DNA of 64,000 nucleotides from Stenotrophomonas maltophilia (GCF_001676385.1 NZ_LYVJ01000008.1:62001-126000); one strand, 5' to 3'. Positions 17,906-27,733 are shown, counted from the first letter of the stretch. The notes: generated from the letters alone by a model not told the origin. Numbers and translations are program-made.

Positions 17906-17984
17906 GCATCAAGGGACCTGGCCCGTTTCCAGGAGACAACAGATTTTCGCGAAAGCGGATATCGGTGCACTCAAAGGTACTCAT

Positions 17985-18383
17985 ATGAGCATGACTGATC
18001 CCATCGCCGACCTGCTGGTCCGCATCAAGAATGCGGCTGCGGTTGGCAAGCAGACGGTGAAGGCCCCGTCGTCCAAGATCAAGGTTGCGATCGCCCAGGT
18101 CCTGAAGGACGAGGGCTACATCAGCGACCTGCGCGTGACCCAGCTGGAAAACAACAAGGCCGAGCTGGAAATCGTGCTGAAGTATTTCGAAGGCAAGCCG
18201 GTCATCGCGACCCTGAAGCGCTTCTCGCGTTCGGGCCTGCGCCAGTACCGCGGCAAGAGCGAGCTGCCGAAGGTCATGAATGGCCTGGGCATCTCCATCA
18301 TTTCCACCTCCAAGGGCATCATGACTGATGCGCAGGCGCGCCAGCTGGGCGTCGGCGGCGAAGTCCTGTGCTTCGTGGCCTAA
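17985..18383 (+). CDS. rpsH: 30S ribosomal protein S8
   Basis: S8 (132 residues) binds the central domain of 16S rRNA and in E. coli represses spc translation at rplE. '[17 protein letters not shown]' and the C-terminal '[20 protein letters not shown]' fit the family. The ATG at 17985 is preferred because it keeps the conserved 'MSM' start. It opens the second half of the split spc operon; the upstream 257 bp hold the terminator, -10-like box and SMAG described above. Confidence 0.98.
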   Translation: MSMTDPIADLLVRIKNAAAVGKQTVKAPSSKIKVAIAQVLKDEGYISDLRVTQLENNKAELEIVLKYFEGKPVIATLKRFSRSGLRQYRGKSELPKVMNGLGISIISTSKGIMTDAQARQLGVGGEVLCFVA

Positions 18384-18401
18384 GGCGAAAGGAGTAGAAC
18401 T

Positions 18402-18926
18402 ATGTCCCGCGTAGCCAAGAAGCCGATCAGCCTGGGCAAGGTTGAACTGAACGTCCAGTCGGACAGCGTCACCGCCAAGGGCCCGAAGGGCACCCTGTCG
18501 CTGGCCAAGCCGGCCGGCATTGCCATCAACGTCGACAACGGCGTTGCCACCCTGAGCACCGAGAACGCCGAGCTGGTCGCACTGACCGGCACCGTGCGTG
18601 CGATCCTGTCCAACATGGTCAAGGGCGTGTCCGAAGGCTTCGAGCGCAAGCTGGAGCTGGTCGGCGTGGGTTACCGCGCTGCCATGCAGGGCAAGGACCT
18701 GAGCCTGTCGCTGGGCTTCTCGCACCCGGTCGTGTTCGTGGCGCCGGAAGGCATCACCCTGTCGACCCCGACCCAGACCGAGATCCTGGTCCAGGGCGCT
18801 GACAAGCAGGTCGTCGGTGAAGTTGCCGCCAAGATCCGTGCGTTCCGCAAGCCGGAACCGTACAAGGGCAAGGGCGTGAAGTACTCCGACGAAGTCATCA
18901 TCCGTAAGGAAGCCAAGAAGGCATAA
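18402..18926 (+). CDS. rplF: 50S ribosomal protein L6
   Basis: L6 (174 residues) sits near the GTPase-associated centre. It has the duplicated L6 fold; '[18 protein letters not shown]' starts it, and the C-terminal signature '[20 protein letters not shown]' is intact. An AAAGGAG site lies upstream. An 86-bp spacer with an imperfect hairpin separates it from rplR. Confidence 0.98.
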   Translation: MSRVAKKPISLGKVELNVQSDSVTAKGPKGTLSLAKPAGIAINVDNGVATLSTENAELVALTGTVRAILSNMVKGVSEGFERKLELVGVGYRAAMQGKDLSLSLGFSHPVVFVAPEGITLSTPTQTEILVQGADKQVVGEVAAKIRAFRKPEPYKGKGVKYSDEVIIRKEAKKA

Positions 18927-19012
18927 GCGCGAGTCCCCCGCAAGAACCCGCGCATCCATGTGCGGGCTTCCCAGGGAAACGCCCAACCTTCAGCTTTCAA
19001 GGAAAAAACATC

Positions 19013-19366
19013 ATGAACAAGAACATCGCCCGCCTGCGTCGCGCCAAGTCGACCCGCGCCCACATCCGTGAGCTCGGCGTTGCCCGCCTGTCGGTGCTGC
19101 GCACCGGCCAGCACCTGTACGCGCAGGTCTTCACCGCCGACGGCTCCAAGGTCCTGGCCGCTGCCAACACCACCCAGGCCGACGTCAAGGAAGGCCTGAA
19201 GAACGGCAAGAACGCCGACGCCGCTGCCAAGGTCGGCCGCATCGTTGCCGAGCGCGCCAAGGCTGCCGGCATCGAGAAGGTTGCCTTCGATCGTTCGGGC
19301 TACCGCTACCACGGCCGCATCAAGGCCCTGGCAGAAGCGGCCCGCGAAGCCGGCCTGCAGTTCTAA
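19013..19366 (+). CDS. rplR: 50S ribosomal protein L18
   Basis: L18 (117 residues) binds 5S rRNA together with L5 and L25. '[20 protein letters not shown]' and the C-terminal '[20 protein letters not shown]' identify it. It has an AAGGAA site. The 161-bp spacer after it contains two small hairpins (including a perfect 7-bp stem, 19410-19416 with 19422-19428) and no gene. Confidence 0.98.
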   Translation: MNKNIARLRRAKSTRAHIRELGVARLSVLRTGQHLYAQVFTADGSKVLAAANTTQADVKEGLKNGKNADAAAKVGRIVAERAKAAGIEKVAFDRSGYRYHGRIKALAEAAREAGLQF

Positions 19367-19527
19367 GGAACCAGGGCAGGGGGCCGATGGTCTCCTGCCC
19401 GCCTGCTCGCCAGCCTGAGCGAGGCTGGACGGCGCCGCTCTTCTGTAGCGGCCAACCGGAACGACGCGTCACTCCACAACCATAAGCGGCCTCGAGCCGT
19501 ACATACCCAAACAACCAAGGAATCAAC

Positions 19528-20070
19528 ATGGCAGAAGAGCGTCAGCAGCGGGGTCGCGATCGCGACCGTAACCGCGAAGAGAAGATCGACGACGGCATGA
19601 TCGAAAAGCTGGTCGCGGTCAACCGCGTCAGCAAGACCGTCAAGGGTGGCCGCCAGTTCACCTTCACCGCCCTGACCGTCGTCGGCGACGGCGAAGGCAA
19701 GGTCGGTTTCGGCTATGGCAAGGCCCGCGAAGTGCCGGTCGCCATCCAGAAGTCGATGGAACAGGCCCGCAAGAACCTGGTCAGCGTTGACCTGAACAAC
19801 GGTACCCTGTGGCACACCATCAAGGATGGTCACGGCGCTGCCCGCGTGTTCATGCAGCCGGCTTCGGAAGGTACCGGTGTCATCGCCGGTGGTGCCATGC
19901 GCGCCGTGCTGGAAGCCGTTGGCGTGAAGAACGTGCTGGCCAAGGCCACCGGTTCGCGCAACCCGATCAACCTGGTGCGTGCCACCGTGAAGGGCCTGGC
20001 TGCTGCGCAGTCGCCGGCCCGTATCGCGGCCAAGCGCGGCAAGAAGGTGGAGGAACTCAACCATGGCTAA
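19528..20070 (+). CDS. rpsE: 30S ribosomal protein S5
   Basis: S5 (180 residues) influences decoding accuracy and mRNA unwinding. It has the double-stranded-RNA-binding-like N-terminal domain ('[19 protein letters not shown]') and '[19 protein letters not shown]'. The spectinomycin-linked loop looks ordinary. The charged N-terminus ('[15 protein letters not shown]') is somewhat longer than in E. coli. Its end overlaps rpmD by 8 bases. Confidence 0.98.
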   Translation: MAEERQQRGRDRDRNREEKIDDGMIEKLVAVNRVSKTVKGGRQFTFTALTVVGDGEGKVGFGYGKAREVPVAIQKSMEQARKNLVSVDLNNGTLWHTIKDGHGAARVFMQPASEGTGVIAGGAMRAVLEAVGVKNVLAKATGSRNPINLVRATVKGLAAAQSPARIAAKRGKKVEELNHG

Positions 20071-20254
20071 TGAGTCCAACAAGACTGTCAAGGTCCGCCT
20101 GGTGCGTGGCCTGCGTGGCACCCAGTCGCGTCACCGCCTGTCGGTGCGTGCCCTGGGCCTGAACAAGCTCAACGATGTGCGTGAACTGAAGGACAGCCCG
20201 CAGGTGCGCGGCCTGATCAACAAGGTTCAGTACCTCGTCCAGGTTGAGGAGTAA
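20063..20254 (+). CDS. rpmD: 50S ribosomal protein L30
   Basis: L30 (63 residues) is a small 50S protein. '[20 protein letters not shown]' and '[20 protein letters not shown]' match the family. Its ATG lies inside the last codons of rpsE (8-base overlap), implying coupled translation. rplO follows 6 bp downstream. Confidence 0.96.
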   Translation: MANESNKTVKVRLVRGLRGTQSRHRLSVRALGLNKLNDVRELKDSPQVRGLINKVQYLVQVEE

Positions 20255-20260
20255 TCGACC

Positions 20261-20704
20261 ATGACTCTGCGTCTCAATGAACTGAGCCCGGCACCGGGCG
20301 CCCGCACCGAACGCACCCGCGTCGGCCGCGGTATCGGCTCGGGCCTGGGCAAGACTGCCGGCCGCGGCCACAAGGGTTCGTTCGCCCGCAAGGGTGGCGG
20401 CAAGATCAAGGCTGGCTTCGAAGGCGGCCAGACCCCCATGCAGCGTCGTCTGCCGAAGATCGGCTTCCGTTCGCCGATCGCCAAGGACACCGCTGAAGTG
20501 CTGCTGTACGCGCTGGACAAGCTGCCGGCCGGTGAGATCGACTTCGCCGCCCTGCGTGCTGCCAAGCTGGTCCCGAGCACTGCCAAGAAGGCCAAGGTCG
20601 TCGTCAAGGGCGAAGTGACCAAGGCGTTCACCCTGAAGGGTATTGCTGCCACGGCGGGTGCCAAGGCTGCGATCGAAGCTGCCGGCGGCAGCGTAACGGA
20701 GTAA
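20261..20704 (+). CDS. rplO: 50S ribosomal protein L15
   Basis: L15 (147 residues) is a late-assembling 50S protein with the typical glycine/arginine-rich N-terminal extension ('[18 protein letters not shown]') and the block '[18 protein letters not shown]'. A GGAGTAATCGACC stretch with a GGAG site precedes the ATG. It ends 7 bp before secY. Confidence 0.98.
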   Translation: MTLRLNELSPAPGARTERTRVGRGIGSGLGKTAGRGHKGSFARKGGGKIKAGFEGGQTPMQRRLPKIGFRSPIAKDTAEVLLYALDKLPAGEIDFAALRAAKLVPSTAKKAKVVVKGEVTKAFTLKGIAATAGAKAAIEAAGGSVTE

Positions 20705-20711
20705 GAAAATC

Positions 20712-22079
20712 ATGGCGCAAGCTGGCATCGGTAACCTCGCGGGCGGAATGGGCAAGTTCACCGAACTTCGCCAACGTTTGCTGTTCGTCGTCGGGGCTTT
20801 GATCGTCTATCGCATCGGCTGCTACGTGCCGGTGCCGGGCGTCAATCCCGATGCCATGCTTGCCATGATGCAACAGCAGGGCGGCGGCATCGTGGACATG
20901 TTCAACATGTTCTCGGGCGGCGCCCTGCACCGTCTCAGCATCTTCGCGCTGAACGTGATGCCGTACATCTCGGCATCGATCGTGATGCAGCTGGCCGTGC
21001 ACATCTTCCCCGCGCTGAAGGCGATGCAGAAGGAGGGTGAGTCCGGCCGCCGCAAGATCACCCAGTATTCGCGCATCGGCGCCGTGCTGCTGGCAGTGGT
21101 GCAGGGCGGCTCGATCGCGCTGGCCCTGCAGAACCAGGTCTCGCCGTCGGGCGCTCCGGTCGTGTACGCGCCGGGCATGGGCTTCGTGCTCACCGCCGTG
21201 GTCGCGCTGACTGCCGGCACCATGTTCCTGATGTGGGTCGGTGAGCAGGTCACCGAGCGTGGCATCGGCAACGGCGTGTCGCTGATCATCTTCGCCGGTA
21301 TCGTGGCCGGCCTGCCGGGTGCGGTCATCCATACCTTCGATGCCTACCGCGACGGCAACATCCAGTTCATCCAGCTGCTGCTGATCGCCATCGTCGTGCT
21401 CGCCTTCACCTTCTTCGTGGTGTTCGTGGAGCGTGGCCAGCGCCGGATCACGGTCAACTACGCGCGCCGCCAGGGCGGTCGCAATGCGTACATGAACCAG
21501 ACCTCGTTCCTGCCGCTGAAGCTCAACATGGCCGGCGTCATTCCGGCGATCTTCGCCTCGAGCCTGCTGGCCTTCCCGGCCACCCTGGCCATGTGGTCCG
21601 GCCAGGCCGCCAACCAGAGCAGCTTCGGCCAGGCGCTGCAGAAGGTCGCCAATGCGCTGGGCCCGGGCGAGCCGCTGCACATGATCGTGTTCGCCGCGCT
21701 GATCACCGGCTTTGCGTTCTTCTATACCGCGCTGGTGTTCAACTCGCAGGAAACCGCCGACAACCTGAAGAAGTCGGGCGCGCTGATTCCGGGCATCCGT
21801 CCGGGCAAGGCCACCGCCGACTACATCGATGGCGTGCTGACCCGCCTGACCGCGGCCGGCTCGGCCTACCTGGTGATCGTCTGCCTGCTGCCGGAACTGA
21901 TGCGCACGCAGCTGAACGCCTCGTTCTACTTCGGCGGCACCTCGCTGTTGATCGTGGTGGTGGTGGTGATGGACTTCATTGCCCAGGTGCAGGCGCACCT
22001 GATGTCCCACCAGTACGAGAGCCTGCTGAAGAAGGCCAACCTGAAGGGTGGCAACCGCGGCGGTTTTGCCCGCGGCTGA
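20712..22079 (+). CDS. secY: protein translocase subunit SecY
   Basis: SecY (455 residues) is the channel of the Sec translocon in the inner membrane, with ten predicted transmembrane segments. '[20 protein letters not shown]' forms TM1; the plug region follows; the cytosolic loops needed for SecA binding carry '[18 protein letters not shown]'. The C-terminus '[17 protein letters not shown]' is standard. It ends the spc operon; rpmJ, which follows secY in many bacteria, is not found in the next 348 bp. Confidence 0.98.
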   Translation: MAQAGIGNLAGGMGKFTELRQRLLFVVGALIVYRIGCYVPVPGVNPDAMLAMMQQQGGGIVDMFNMFSGGALHRLSIFALNVMPYISASIVMQLAVHIFPALKAMQKEGESGRRKITQYSRIGAVLLAVVQGGSIALALQNQVSPSGAPVVYAPGMGFVLTAVVALTAGTMFLMWVGEQVTERGIGNGVSLIIFAGIVAGLPGAVIHTFDAYRDGNIQFIQLLLIAIVVLAFTFFVVFVERGQRRITVNYARRQGGRNAYMNQTSFLPLKLNMAGVIPAIFASSLLAFPATLAMWSGQAANQSSFGQALQKVANALGPGEPLHMIVFAALITGFAFFYTALVFNSQETADNLKKSGALIPGIRPGKATADYIDGVLTRLTAAGSAYLVIVCLLPELMRTQLNASFYFGGTSLLIVVVVVMDFIAQVQAHLMSHQYESLLKKANLKGGNRGGFARG

Positions 22080-22094
22080 TCAGCCTGTTATACT
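22066..22094 (+). promoter_or_regulatory. promoter at the end of secY
   Basis: TTGCCC (22066-22071) and an extended -10 element, TGT-TATACT with TATACT at 22089-22094, are separated by 17 bp. It would start transcription about 330 bp upstream of rpsM and so make a long alpha-operon leader or a separate RNA. Confidence 0.6.
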
Positions 22095-22313
22095 TTCGTC
22101 TTCCTGACGTGATGGTCCCTCCGCTTCGCGGACACCGGCCACACAAACGAAGGGCGGCCCCCGCAGCGGTTCCGGGTGGGGGTGTGATGAGGTGGTCCCG
22201 CGCTGGAGTAGCGCGGGCGGCCCCGGGGGGTAACCCCAGGTCCAACCCCATCCGGCGCCGGAGCCTGGGCACACTCCCCAGGCCGGGTCCATGAAACCTC
22301 TGGTTTCACGGGC
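22095..22313 (+). other. structured spacer between secY and rpsM
   Basis: No credible gene lies here. It contains a series of hairpins: TCCGC/GCGGA (22120-22132), CCCGCGCT/AGCGCGGG (22197-22217, perfect 8 bp), a TCCGGCGCCGGA palindrome (22251-22262), GCCTGGG/CCCAGGC (22263-22283) and TGAAACC/GGTTTCA (22292-22308). Preceded by a good promoter, it may be an alpha-operon leader or an unannotated RNA. No intrinsic terminator ends it. Confidence 0.5.
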
Positions 22314-22342
22314 TTCCATGTAAACCGGAACCTTGTTAGTAT
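22314..22342 (+). promoter_or_regulatory. possible alpha operon promoter
   Basis: TTCCAT (22314-22319) and TAGTAT (22337-22342) with 17-bp spacing lie 85 bp upstream of rpsM. The -35 is a weak match. It may work with, or instead of, the promoter at 22066. Confidence 0.4.
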
Positions 22343-22427
22343 CACTAGTTCACTTTTTTGATCCATCCTGCCGGATTGGCGTGCCCGAGGCGCGCTGTCG
22401 GCCATCACTCAGCTGGAGAACCGCGTC

Positions 22428-22784
22428 ATGGCGCGTATTGCAGGCGTCAACCTGCCAGCCCAGAAGCATGTCTGGGTCGGGTTGCAAAGCATCTACGGCA
22501 TCGGCCGTACCCGTTCGAAGAAGGTCTGCGAAGTCGCAGGCGTTGCTTCGACCACCAAGATCCGCGATCTGTCGGAGCCGGAAATCGAGCGCCTGCGCGC
22601 CGAAGTCGGCAAGTACATCGTGGAAGGCGATCTGCGCCGTGAGATCGGCATCGCGATCAAGCGCCTGATGGACCTGGGCTGCTACCGCGGCCTGCGTCAC
22701 CGTCGTGGTCTCCCGCTGCGTGGCCAGCGCACCCGTACCAACGCCCGCACCCGCAAGGGTCCGCGCAAGGCGATCAAGAAGTAA
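22428..22784 (+). CDS. rpsM: 30S ribosomal protein S13
   Basis: S13 (118 residues) forms the head-to-50S bridge and contacts P-site tRNA. '[19 protein letters not shown]' and the C-terminal '[20 protein letters not shown]' are typical. A GGAG site precedes the ATG. It opens the alpha operon, in E. coli regulated by S4 binding to the leader. Confidence 0.98.
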   Translation: MARIAGVNLPAQKHVWVGLQSIYGIGRTRSKKVCEVAGVASTTKIRDLSEPEIERLRAEVGKYIVEGDLRREIGIAIKRLMDLGCYRGLRHRRGLPLRGQRTRTNARTRKGPRKAIKK

Positions 22785-22795
22785 GGGACTGAGAA

Positions 22796-23184
22796 ATGGC
22801 TAAGCCCGCTGCTAAGACCAAGAAGAAGATCAAGCGCGTCGTCACCGACGGCGTCGCCCACGTCCACGCTTCGTTCAACAACACCATCGTCACCATCACC
22901 GACCGCCAGGGCAACGCTCTGTCGTGGGCAACCTCCGGTGGCGCTGGCTTCCGCGGTTCGCGCAAGTCGACCCCGTTCGCTGCCCAGGTGGCGGCTGAAA
23001 AGGCCGGTCGTGCTGCGCTGACTACGGCGTGAAGTCGCTGGAAGTCCGCATCAAGGGCCCGGGTCCGGGCCGTGAGTCGGCCGTGCGTTCGTTGAACAAC
23101 GTCGGCTACAAGATCACCAACATCATCGACGTGACGCCCATCCCGCACAACGGGTGCCGTCCGCCGAAGAAGCGTCGCGTCTAA
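22796..23184 (+). CDS. rpsK: 30S ribosomal protein S11 (frameshifted in this sequence)
   Basis: S11 normally has about 129 residues and lines the platform of the 30S subunit. The first frame starts at 22796 ('[20 protein letters not shown]') and is correct to residue 75, then meets an early stop at 23030. Restoring one G after 23020 (CTG-GAC-TAC) rejoins the remaining family sequence ('[20 protein letters not shown] ... [10 protein letters not shown]') to a TAA at 23182, giving 129 residues. S11 is essential, so a sequence or assembly error is the likeliest cause. It sits normally between rpsM and rpsD. Confidence 0.93.
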
Positions 23185-23199
23185 AGGGAGCGATAAGAA

Positions 23200-23829
23200 A
23201 TGGCTCGTTATATCGGTCCTACCTGCAAGCTCGCCCGCCGCGAAGGCGCCGACCTGTCCCTGAAGAGCCCGGCGCGTGCGCTGGACTCCAAGTGCAAGCT
23301 GGAGCAGAAGCCCGGCCAGCACGGCGCCACTGCCCGCAAGGGCAAGCTGTCCGACTACGCCACCCAGCTGCGTGAAAAGCAGAAGGTCAAGCGTATCTAC
23401 GGCCTGCTGGAGCGTCAGTTCCGCAACTACTACAAGAAGGCCTCGACCAAGAAGGGCAACACCGGCGAGAACCTGCTGCAGCTGCTGGAAACCCGCCTGG
23501 ACAACGTCGTCTACCGCATGGGCTTCGCCGTGACCCGTCCGGCTGCGCGCCAGCTGGTGTCGCACCGCGGCGTCACCGTGAACGGCAAGTCGGTCAACCT
23601 GGCTTCTTACCAGGTCAAGGCCGGCGACACCGTCGCTCTGTCCGAGAAGGCTGCCAAGCAGCTGCGCGTCCAGGAAGCCCTGACCGTCGCCGCCCAGCAT
23701 GACCTGAGCCCGTCGTGGGTTGAAGTGGATTCCGGCAAGTTCACCGGTATCTTCAAGGCTGTTCCGGATCGTTCGGATCTGCCTGCGGACATCAACGAAG
23801 CGCTGATCGTCGAGCTGTATTCGAAGTAA
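23200..23829 (+). CDS. rpsD: 30S ribosomal protein S4
   Basis: S4 (209 residues) initiates 30S assembly and in E. coli represses the alpha operon. The N-terminal block '[19 protein letters not shown]' lacks the zinc cysteines of some homologs. The S4 RNA-binding domain ('[20 protein letters not shown]') is intact. An AGGGAGCGATAAG stretch with a GGAG core precedes the ATG. A perfect hairpin lies between it and rpoA. Confidence 0.98.
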   Translation: MARYIGPTCKLARREGADLSLKSPARALDSKCKLEQKPGQHGATARKGKLSDYATQLREKQKVKRIYGLLERQFRNYYKKASTKKGNTGENLLQLLETRLDNVVYRMGFAVTRPAARQLVSHRGVTVNGKSVNLASYQVKAGDTVALSEKAAKQLRVQEALTVAAQHDLSPSWVEVDSGKFTGIFKAVPDRSDLPADINEALIVELYSK

Positions 23830-23843
23830 TTCACATTGGAGAG

Positions 23844-23863
23844 CCCCCGGCGACGGCCGGGGG
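23844..23863 (+). other. rpsD-rpoA hairpin
   Basis: A perfect 8-bp stem CCCCCGGC / GCCGGGGG with a 4-nt loop lies 15 bases after the rpsD stop. Only two Ts follow, so it is not a full terminator; it may set the rpoA mRNA level by processing or partial termination. Confidence 0.55.
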
Positions 23864-23884
23864 TTCACTAGGAGAACCCGCAAC

Positions 23885-24883
23885 ATGACGGTTACCGCCA
23901 ACCAGGTTCTGCGTCCTCGCGGTCCGCAGATCGAACGCCTTACCGACACCCGTGCAAAGGTCGTTATCGAACCTTTGGAGCGGGGTTACGGGCATACGCT
24001 GGGCAACGCCCTGCGTCGCGTGCTGCTGTCGTCCATCCCGGGCTTCGCCATCACGGAAGTCGAAATCGACGGCGTGTTGCATGAGTACACCACGGTCGAA
24101 GGCCTGCAGGAGGACGTGCTTGAAGTCCTGCTCAACCTGAAGGACGTGGCCATCCGTATGCACTCCGGCGACAGCGCCACCCTGTCCCTGTCCAAGCAGG
24201 GCCCGGGCGTTGTCACCGCTGCCGACATCAAGGTCGACCACAATGTGGAGATCCTGAACGGCGACCATGTGATCTGCCACCTGACCAAGGACACGGCGAT
24301 CAACATGCGTCTGAAGATCGAACGTGGTTTCGGCTACCAGCCGGCTGCCGCGCGTCGTCGTCCGGACGAAGAGACCCGTGCCATCGGCCGCCTGGTCCTG
24401 GATGCCTCGTTCTCGCCGGTCCGCCGTGTCGCCTACGCCGTGGAAGCGGCGCGTGTCGAACAGCGTACCGACCTGGACAAGCTGGTCATCGATATCGAGA
24501 CCAACGGCACCATCGATGCCGAGGAAGCCGTGCGCACCGCCGCCGACATCCTCAGCGACCAGCTGTCGGTGTTCGGTGACTTCACCCACCGCGACCGCGG
24601 TGCGGCCAAGCCGGCCAACAACGGCGTGGATCCGGTGCTGCTGCGCCCGATCGACGATCTGGAGCTGACCGTGCGTTCGGCCAACTGCCTGAAGGCCGAG
24701 AGCATCTACTACATCGGCGATCTGATCCAGAAGACCGAAGTGGAACTGCTGAAGACCCCGAACCTGGGCAAGAAGTCGCTCACCGAGATCAAGGAAGTGC
24801 TGGCTCAGCGCGGCCTGTCGCTCGGCATGAAGCTGGAGAACTGGCCGCCGGCCGGCGTCGCCAGCCACGGCATGCTGGGCTGA
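23885..24883 (+). CDS. rpoA: RNA polymerase alpha subunit
   Basis: Alpha (332 residues) scaffolds polymerase assembly and contacts activators and UP elements. The N-terminal dimerisation domain ('[19 protein letters not shown]'-like block; here '[20 protein letters not shown]') and the C-terminal domain ('[20 protein letters not shown]', '[19 protein letters not shown]') are complete. An AGGAG site precedes the ATG. It lies fourth in the alpha operon, as usual. Confidence 0.99.
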   Translation: MTVTANQVLRPRGPQIERLTDTRAKVVIEPLERGYGHTLGNALRRVLLSSIPGFAITEVEIDGVLHEYTTVEGLQEDVLEVLLNLKDVAIRMHSGDSATLSLSKQGPGVVTAADIKVDHNVEILNGDHVICHLTKDTAINMRLKIERGFGYQPAAARRRPDEETRAIGRLVLDASFSPVRRVAYAVEAARVEQRTDLDKLVIDIETNGTIDAEEAVRTAADILSDQLSVFGDFTHRDRGAAKPANNGVDPVLLRPIDDLELTVRSANCLKAESIYYIGDLIQKTEVELLKTPNLGKKSLTEIKEVLAQRGLSLGMKLENWPPAGVASHGMLG

Positions 24884-24900
24884 TATCGGTAATGCCTGGA

Positions 24901-24924
24901 GGCTCCACCGTTCGCGGTGGGGCC
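24901..24924 (+). other. rpoA-rplQ hairpin
   Basis: A 10-bp stem (one G-U pair) closed by a TTCG loop (24901-24910 with 24915-24924) begins 17 bases after the rpoA stop. It is followed by TTCAACCGGTTT, not a T-run. The remaining 150 bp before rplQ hold a smaller CGAACC/GGTTCG hairpin and no gene. Confidence 0.55.
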
Positions 24925-25076
24925 TTCAACCGGTTTACGAAACATGCCACGACGAACCGCAGGTTCGCGGGCAGGTCGTCCAGGACGGGCGGCCAGGACC
25001 ATCCGCAGTCCGCGCAGCAACGCCAGGATGGCGACAACGATCCACACAGCCTCATCATTAACCAAGGAATATCACC

Positions 25077-25460
25077 ATGCGTCACCAGAAGTCCGGCCGT
25101 AAGTTCAGCCGCACCAGCGCCCACCGCGAAGCGATGTTCAAGAACATGGCGGCCTCGCTGTTCAAGCACGAGCTGATCAAGACCACCCTGCCGAAGGCCA
25201 AGGAACTGCGCCGCGTCGCCGAGCCGCTGATCACCCTGGCCAAGGTCGACTCCGTCGCCAACCGTCGTCTGGCCTTCGCTCGCCTGCGCGACAACGAAGC
25301 CGTGGGCAACCTGTTCACCATCCTGGGCCCGCGCTACGCGAACCGTCCGGGCGGCTACCTGCGGCTGCTGAAGTGCGGCTTCCGTGCCGGCGACAACGCG
25401 CCGATGGCCTACGTCGAGCTGGTGGACCGTCCGGCCGTGGCCGAGGAAGTGGCCGAGTAA
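25077..25460 (+). CDS. rplQ: 50S ribosomal protein L17
   Basis: L17 (127 residues) is a 50S protein near the tunnel exit. '[20 protein letters not shown]' and '[20 protein letters not shown]' identify it. An AAGGAATATCACC stretch with AAGGA lies upstream. It ends the alpha operon and is followed by a clear terminator. The gap to rpoA is 193 bp, much longer than in E. coli. Confidence 0.98.
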   Translation: MRHQKSGRKFSRTSAHREAMFKNMAASLFKHELIKTTLPKAKELRRVAEPLITLAKVDSVANRRLAFARLRDNEAVGNLFTILGPRYANRPGGYLRLLKCGFRAGDNAPMAYVELVDRPAVAEEVAE

Positions 25461-25488
25461 TCGGGCCGTTCCAGCGCGACACAGCGGA

Positions 25489-25511
25489 AGCCCGGCTCCT
25501 GCCGGGCTTTT
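25489..25511 (+). terminator. alpha operon terminator
   Basis: A perfect 8-bp stem AGCCCGGC / GCCGGGCT (25489-25496 with 25501-25508) with a TCCT loop is followed by TTT. Confidence 0.85.
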
Positions 25512-25520
25512 GCGTTTCCA

Positions 25521-25625
25521 GGGATCAGATCCGGGGTCGGATCCCGTGGCGCAGGTACGGGCTCTGACCCCATGCTTCATGAGCCGCGGGTCAGAGTCCT
25601 TTGCGTGCGCAACGGGATCTGACCA
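25521..25625. repeat. nested palindromes of the GGGGTCAGATCC type
   Basis: Degenerate inverted repeats related to those at 27.8, 36.0, 40.1 and 49.1 kb: an outer TCAGATCC/GGATCTGA-like pair encloses a CTCTGACCC/GGGTCAGAG pair (25562-25570 with 25588-25596). They fill the space between the rplQ terminator and the dsbB upstream region. Confidence 0.5.
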
Positions 25626-25712
25626 CACCGTTCCGACAGGCGTCACCTGCGGCGGTTCGAATGGCACGCACTCTCGGTTACGCTTGGCGCCTGATCCATT
25701 CGAGCGTTCACG

Positions 25713-26219
25713 ATGAATCCACTGCGCTGGCCCTTCCGCGCCCAGTTCTTCCTGGGCTTCCTGATCTGCGCGGGCCTGCTCGGCTACGCCATCTTCCTGC
25801 AGCTGAAGATGGGCCTGGAGCCGTGCCCGTTGTGCATCTTCCAGCGCCTGGCCTTCGCCGCGCTGGGCCTGCTGTTCCTGATCGGTGCACTGCATGGGCC
25901 GTCCAACCGGCCGGGCCGGGCGACCTACGGCGTGCTCGCCTTCATTGCCGCCGCAGTCGGTACGGGCATCGCCGCACGCCACGTCTATGTGCAGATGCTG
26001 CCGCCGGAAATGGGCGCAACCTGTGGCCCGCCGCTGAGCTTCCTGCGCGAGACCATGGGGCCGCTGGAAGTGTTCCGCACGGTGCTGACCGGTACCGGCA
26101 ACTGCGGCAACATCGATTGGACCTTCCTGGGGCTGACCATGCCGATGTGGTCGGGCGTCTGGTTCGTGCTGCTGGCGCTGTGGGCGCTGGTGGTGTCGCT
26201 GCGCCGGATCAAGCGCTGA
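25713..26219 (+). CDS. dsbB: disulfide bond formation protein B
   Basis: DsbB (168 residues) is an inner-membrane protein that reoxidises DsbA using quinones. Four transmembrane segments are visible. The first periplasmic cysteine pair is CPLC (residues 38-41), and the second pair is in the loop 'ATCGPP...TGNCGN'. The C-terminal positively charged end 'SLRRIKR' is cytoplasmic. It stands alone, between the ribosomal terminator and the DAHP synthase gene, with no visible Dsb partner nearby. Confidence 0.94.
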   Translation: MNPLRWPFRAQFFLGFLICAGLLGYAIFLQLKMGLEPCPLCIFQRLAFAALGLLFLIGALHGPSNRPGRATYGVLAFIAAAVGTGIAARHVYVQMLPPEMGATCGPPLSFLRETMGPLEVFRTVLTGTGNCGNIDWTFLGLTMPMWSGVWFVLLALWALVVSLRRIKR

Positions 26220-26333
26220 GCCGGCACCGGCGTCGGTTCCTGCGCCGCGGAGGGCATCCGGACCGGCAATCCGGCCCTTTGCTCCGGGAGCCGGCTCTGC
26301 GACCATGGGGATTCCCCACCCCGGAAGTCCGCA

Positions 26334-27724
26334 ATGAGCCTGTCCGCCGTTCCGCCCGTCTCCGATCCCGCCGCGACCGCCGCTGGCGCTGCCTGGTCGC
26401 CGGAGAGCTGGCGTGGCAAGACCGCGCTGCAGATGCCGACCTATCCCGATCCGGTTGCGCTGGACGCTGCCCTGCACGAACTGAAGCGGCTGCCGCCACT
26501 GGTCACCTCGTGGGAGATCCTGGCGCTGAAGCAGCAGCTGGCCGAAGCGCAGGAAGGCAAGCGCTTCCTGCTGCAGGGTGGTGATTGCGCCGAGAACTTC
26601 AGCGACTGCGAATCGAGCACCATCTCCAACCGGTTGAAGGTGCTGCTGCAGATGAGCCTGGTGCTGGTGCACGGCCTGCGCCAGCCGGTGATCCGCGTTG
26701 GACGCTTTGCCGGCCAGTACGCCAAGCCGCGTTCGGCCGATACCGAGACCCGTGATGGGGCAACCCTGCCCAGCTACCGCGGCGATGTGATCAATGCGCG
26801 GCCTTCACCGAGGCCGCGCGCCTGCCGGACCCGAAGCGGATGCTGCAGGCGCACGCACATTCGGCGATGACCATGAACTTCGTGCGGGCGCTGATCGACG
26901 GCGGCTTCGCCGATCTGCACCATCCCGAGTATTGGAACCTGGAGTGGGTTTCGCATTCACCGCTGGCGGCGGAGTACCAGAAGATGGTCGCCTCGATCGG
27001 CGATGCGGTGCATTTCATGGAAACCCTGGCCGGGGCCCGTGTGCACAACCTCAACCGCATTGATTTCTACACGTCGCACGAAGCACTGCTGCTGCCCTAC
27101 GAGCAGGCGCTGACCCGCCAGGTGCCACGCCAGCAGGGCTGGTTGAACCTGAGCACGCATTACCCGTGGATCGGCATGCGCACCGCCGCGCTTGACGGTG
27201 CGCATGTGGAGTACCTGCGTGGCGTGCGCAATCCGATCGCGATCAAGGTTGGCCCATCGGTCACGCCGGATCAGTTGCTTCGCCTGATCGATGTGCTCAA
27301 TCCGCATGACGAGCCGGGCCGGTTGAGTTTCATCCACCGCATGGGCGCTGCGCAGATTGCCGAAAAGCTGCCGCCGCTGCTGGATGCGGTGAAGCGCGAT
27401 GGGCGCCGGGTGCTGTGGGTGTGCGATGCGATGCATGGCAATACCGAAAGCACAGCCAACGGGTTCAAGACGCGTCGTTTCGACAATGTCCGCCGCGAGG
27501 TGGAGTTGTCCTTCGACCTGCATGCGGCGGCCGGAACGCGACTGGGGGGCGTGCATCTGGAGCTGACCGGCGAGGATGTGACCGAGTGCACCGGGGGCGC
27601 GCGCGAACTGACCGAGCGCGACCTGGAGCGGGCGTATCGTTCGACGGTGGATCCGCGCTTGAACTACGAGCAGTCGCTGGAGATCGCGATGGCGATCGTG
27701 CGCAAGCAGGAACAGGTGCGGTAA
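26334..27724 (+). CDS. class II DAHP synthase (frameshifted in this sequence)
   Basis: 3-deoxy-7-phosphoheptulonate synthase joins phosphoenolpyruvate and erythrose 4-phosphate, the first step of the shikimate pathway. It is the plant-like class II form: 'FLLQGGDCAENFSDCESSTI', 'RVGRFAGQYAKPRS', 'FYTSHEALLLPYEQALTR' and 'HLELTGEDVTECTGGARE' are diagnostic. The frame breaks near 26796; restoring one G (AAT-GGC-GCG-GCC) continues into the second frame to the TAA at 27722-27724, giving about 463 residues. Probably a sequence error. The cysteine in 'GGDCAE' that binds the metal is intact. Confidence 0.9.
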
Positions 27725-27733
27725 GGCTTTTCG

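Noticed and set aside
22095..22427. rpmJ (L36) or a tRNA in the secY-rpsM spacer
   Set aside because: No frame resembles L36 and no cloverleaf with a CCA-ready acceptor could be drawn.
23000..23040. Programmed frameshift in rpsK
   Set aside because: There is no slippery heptamer or downstream pseudoknot, and S11 is not known to use frameshifting; five similar cases nearby favour sequence error.
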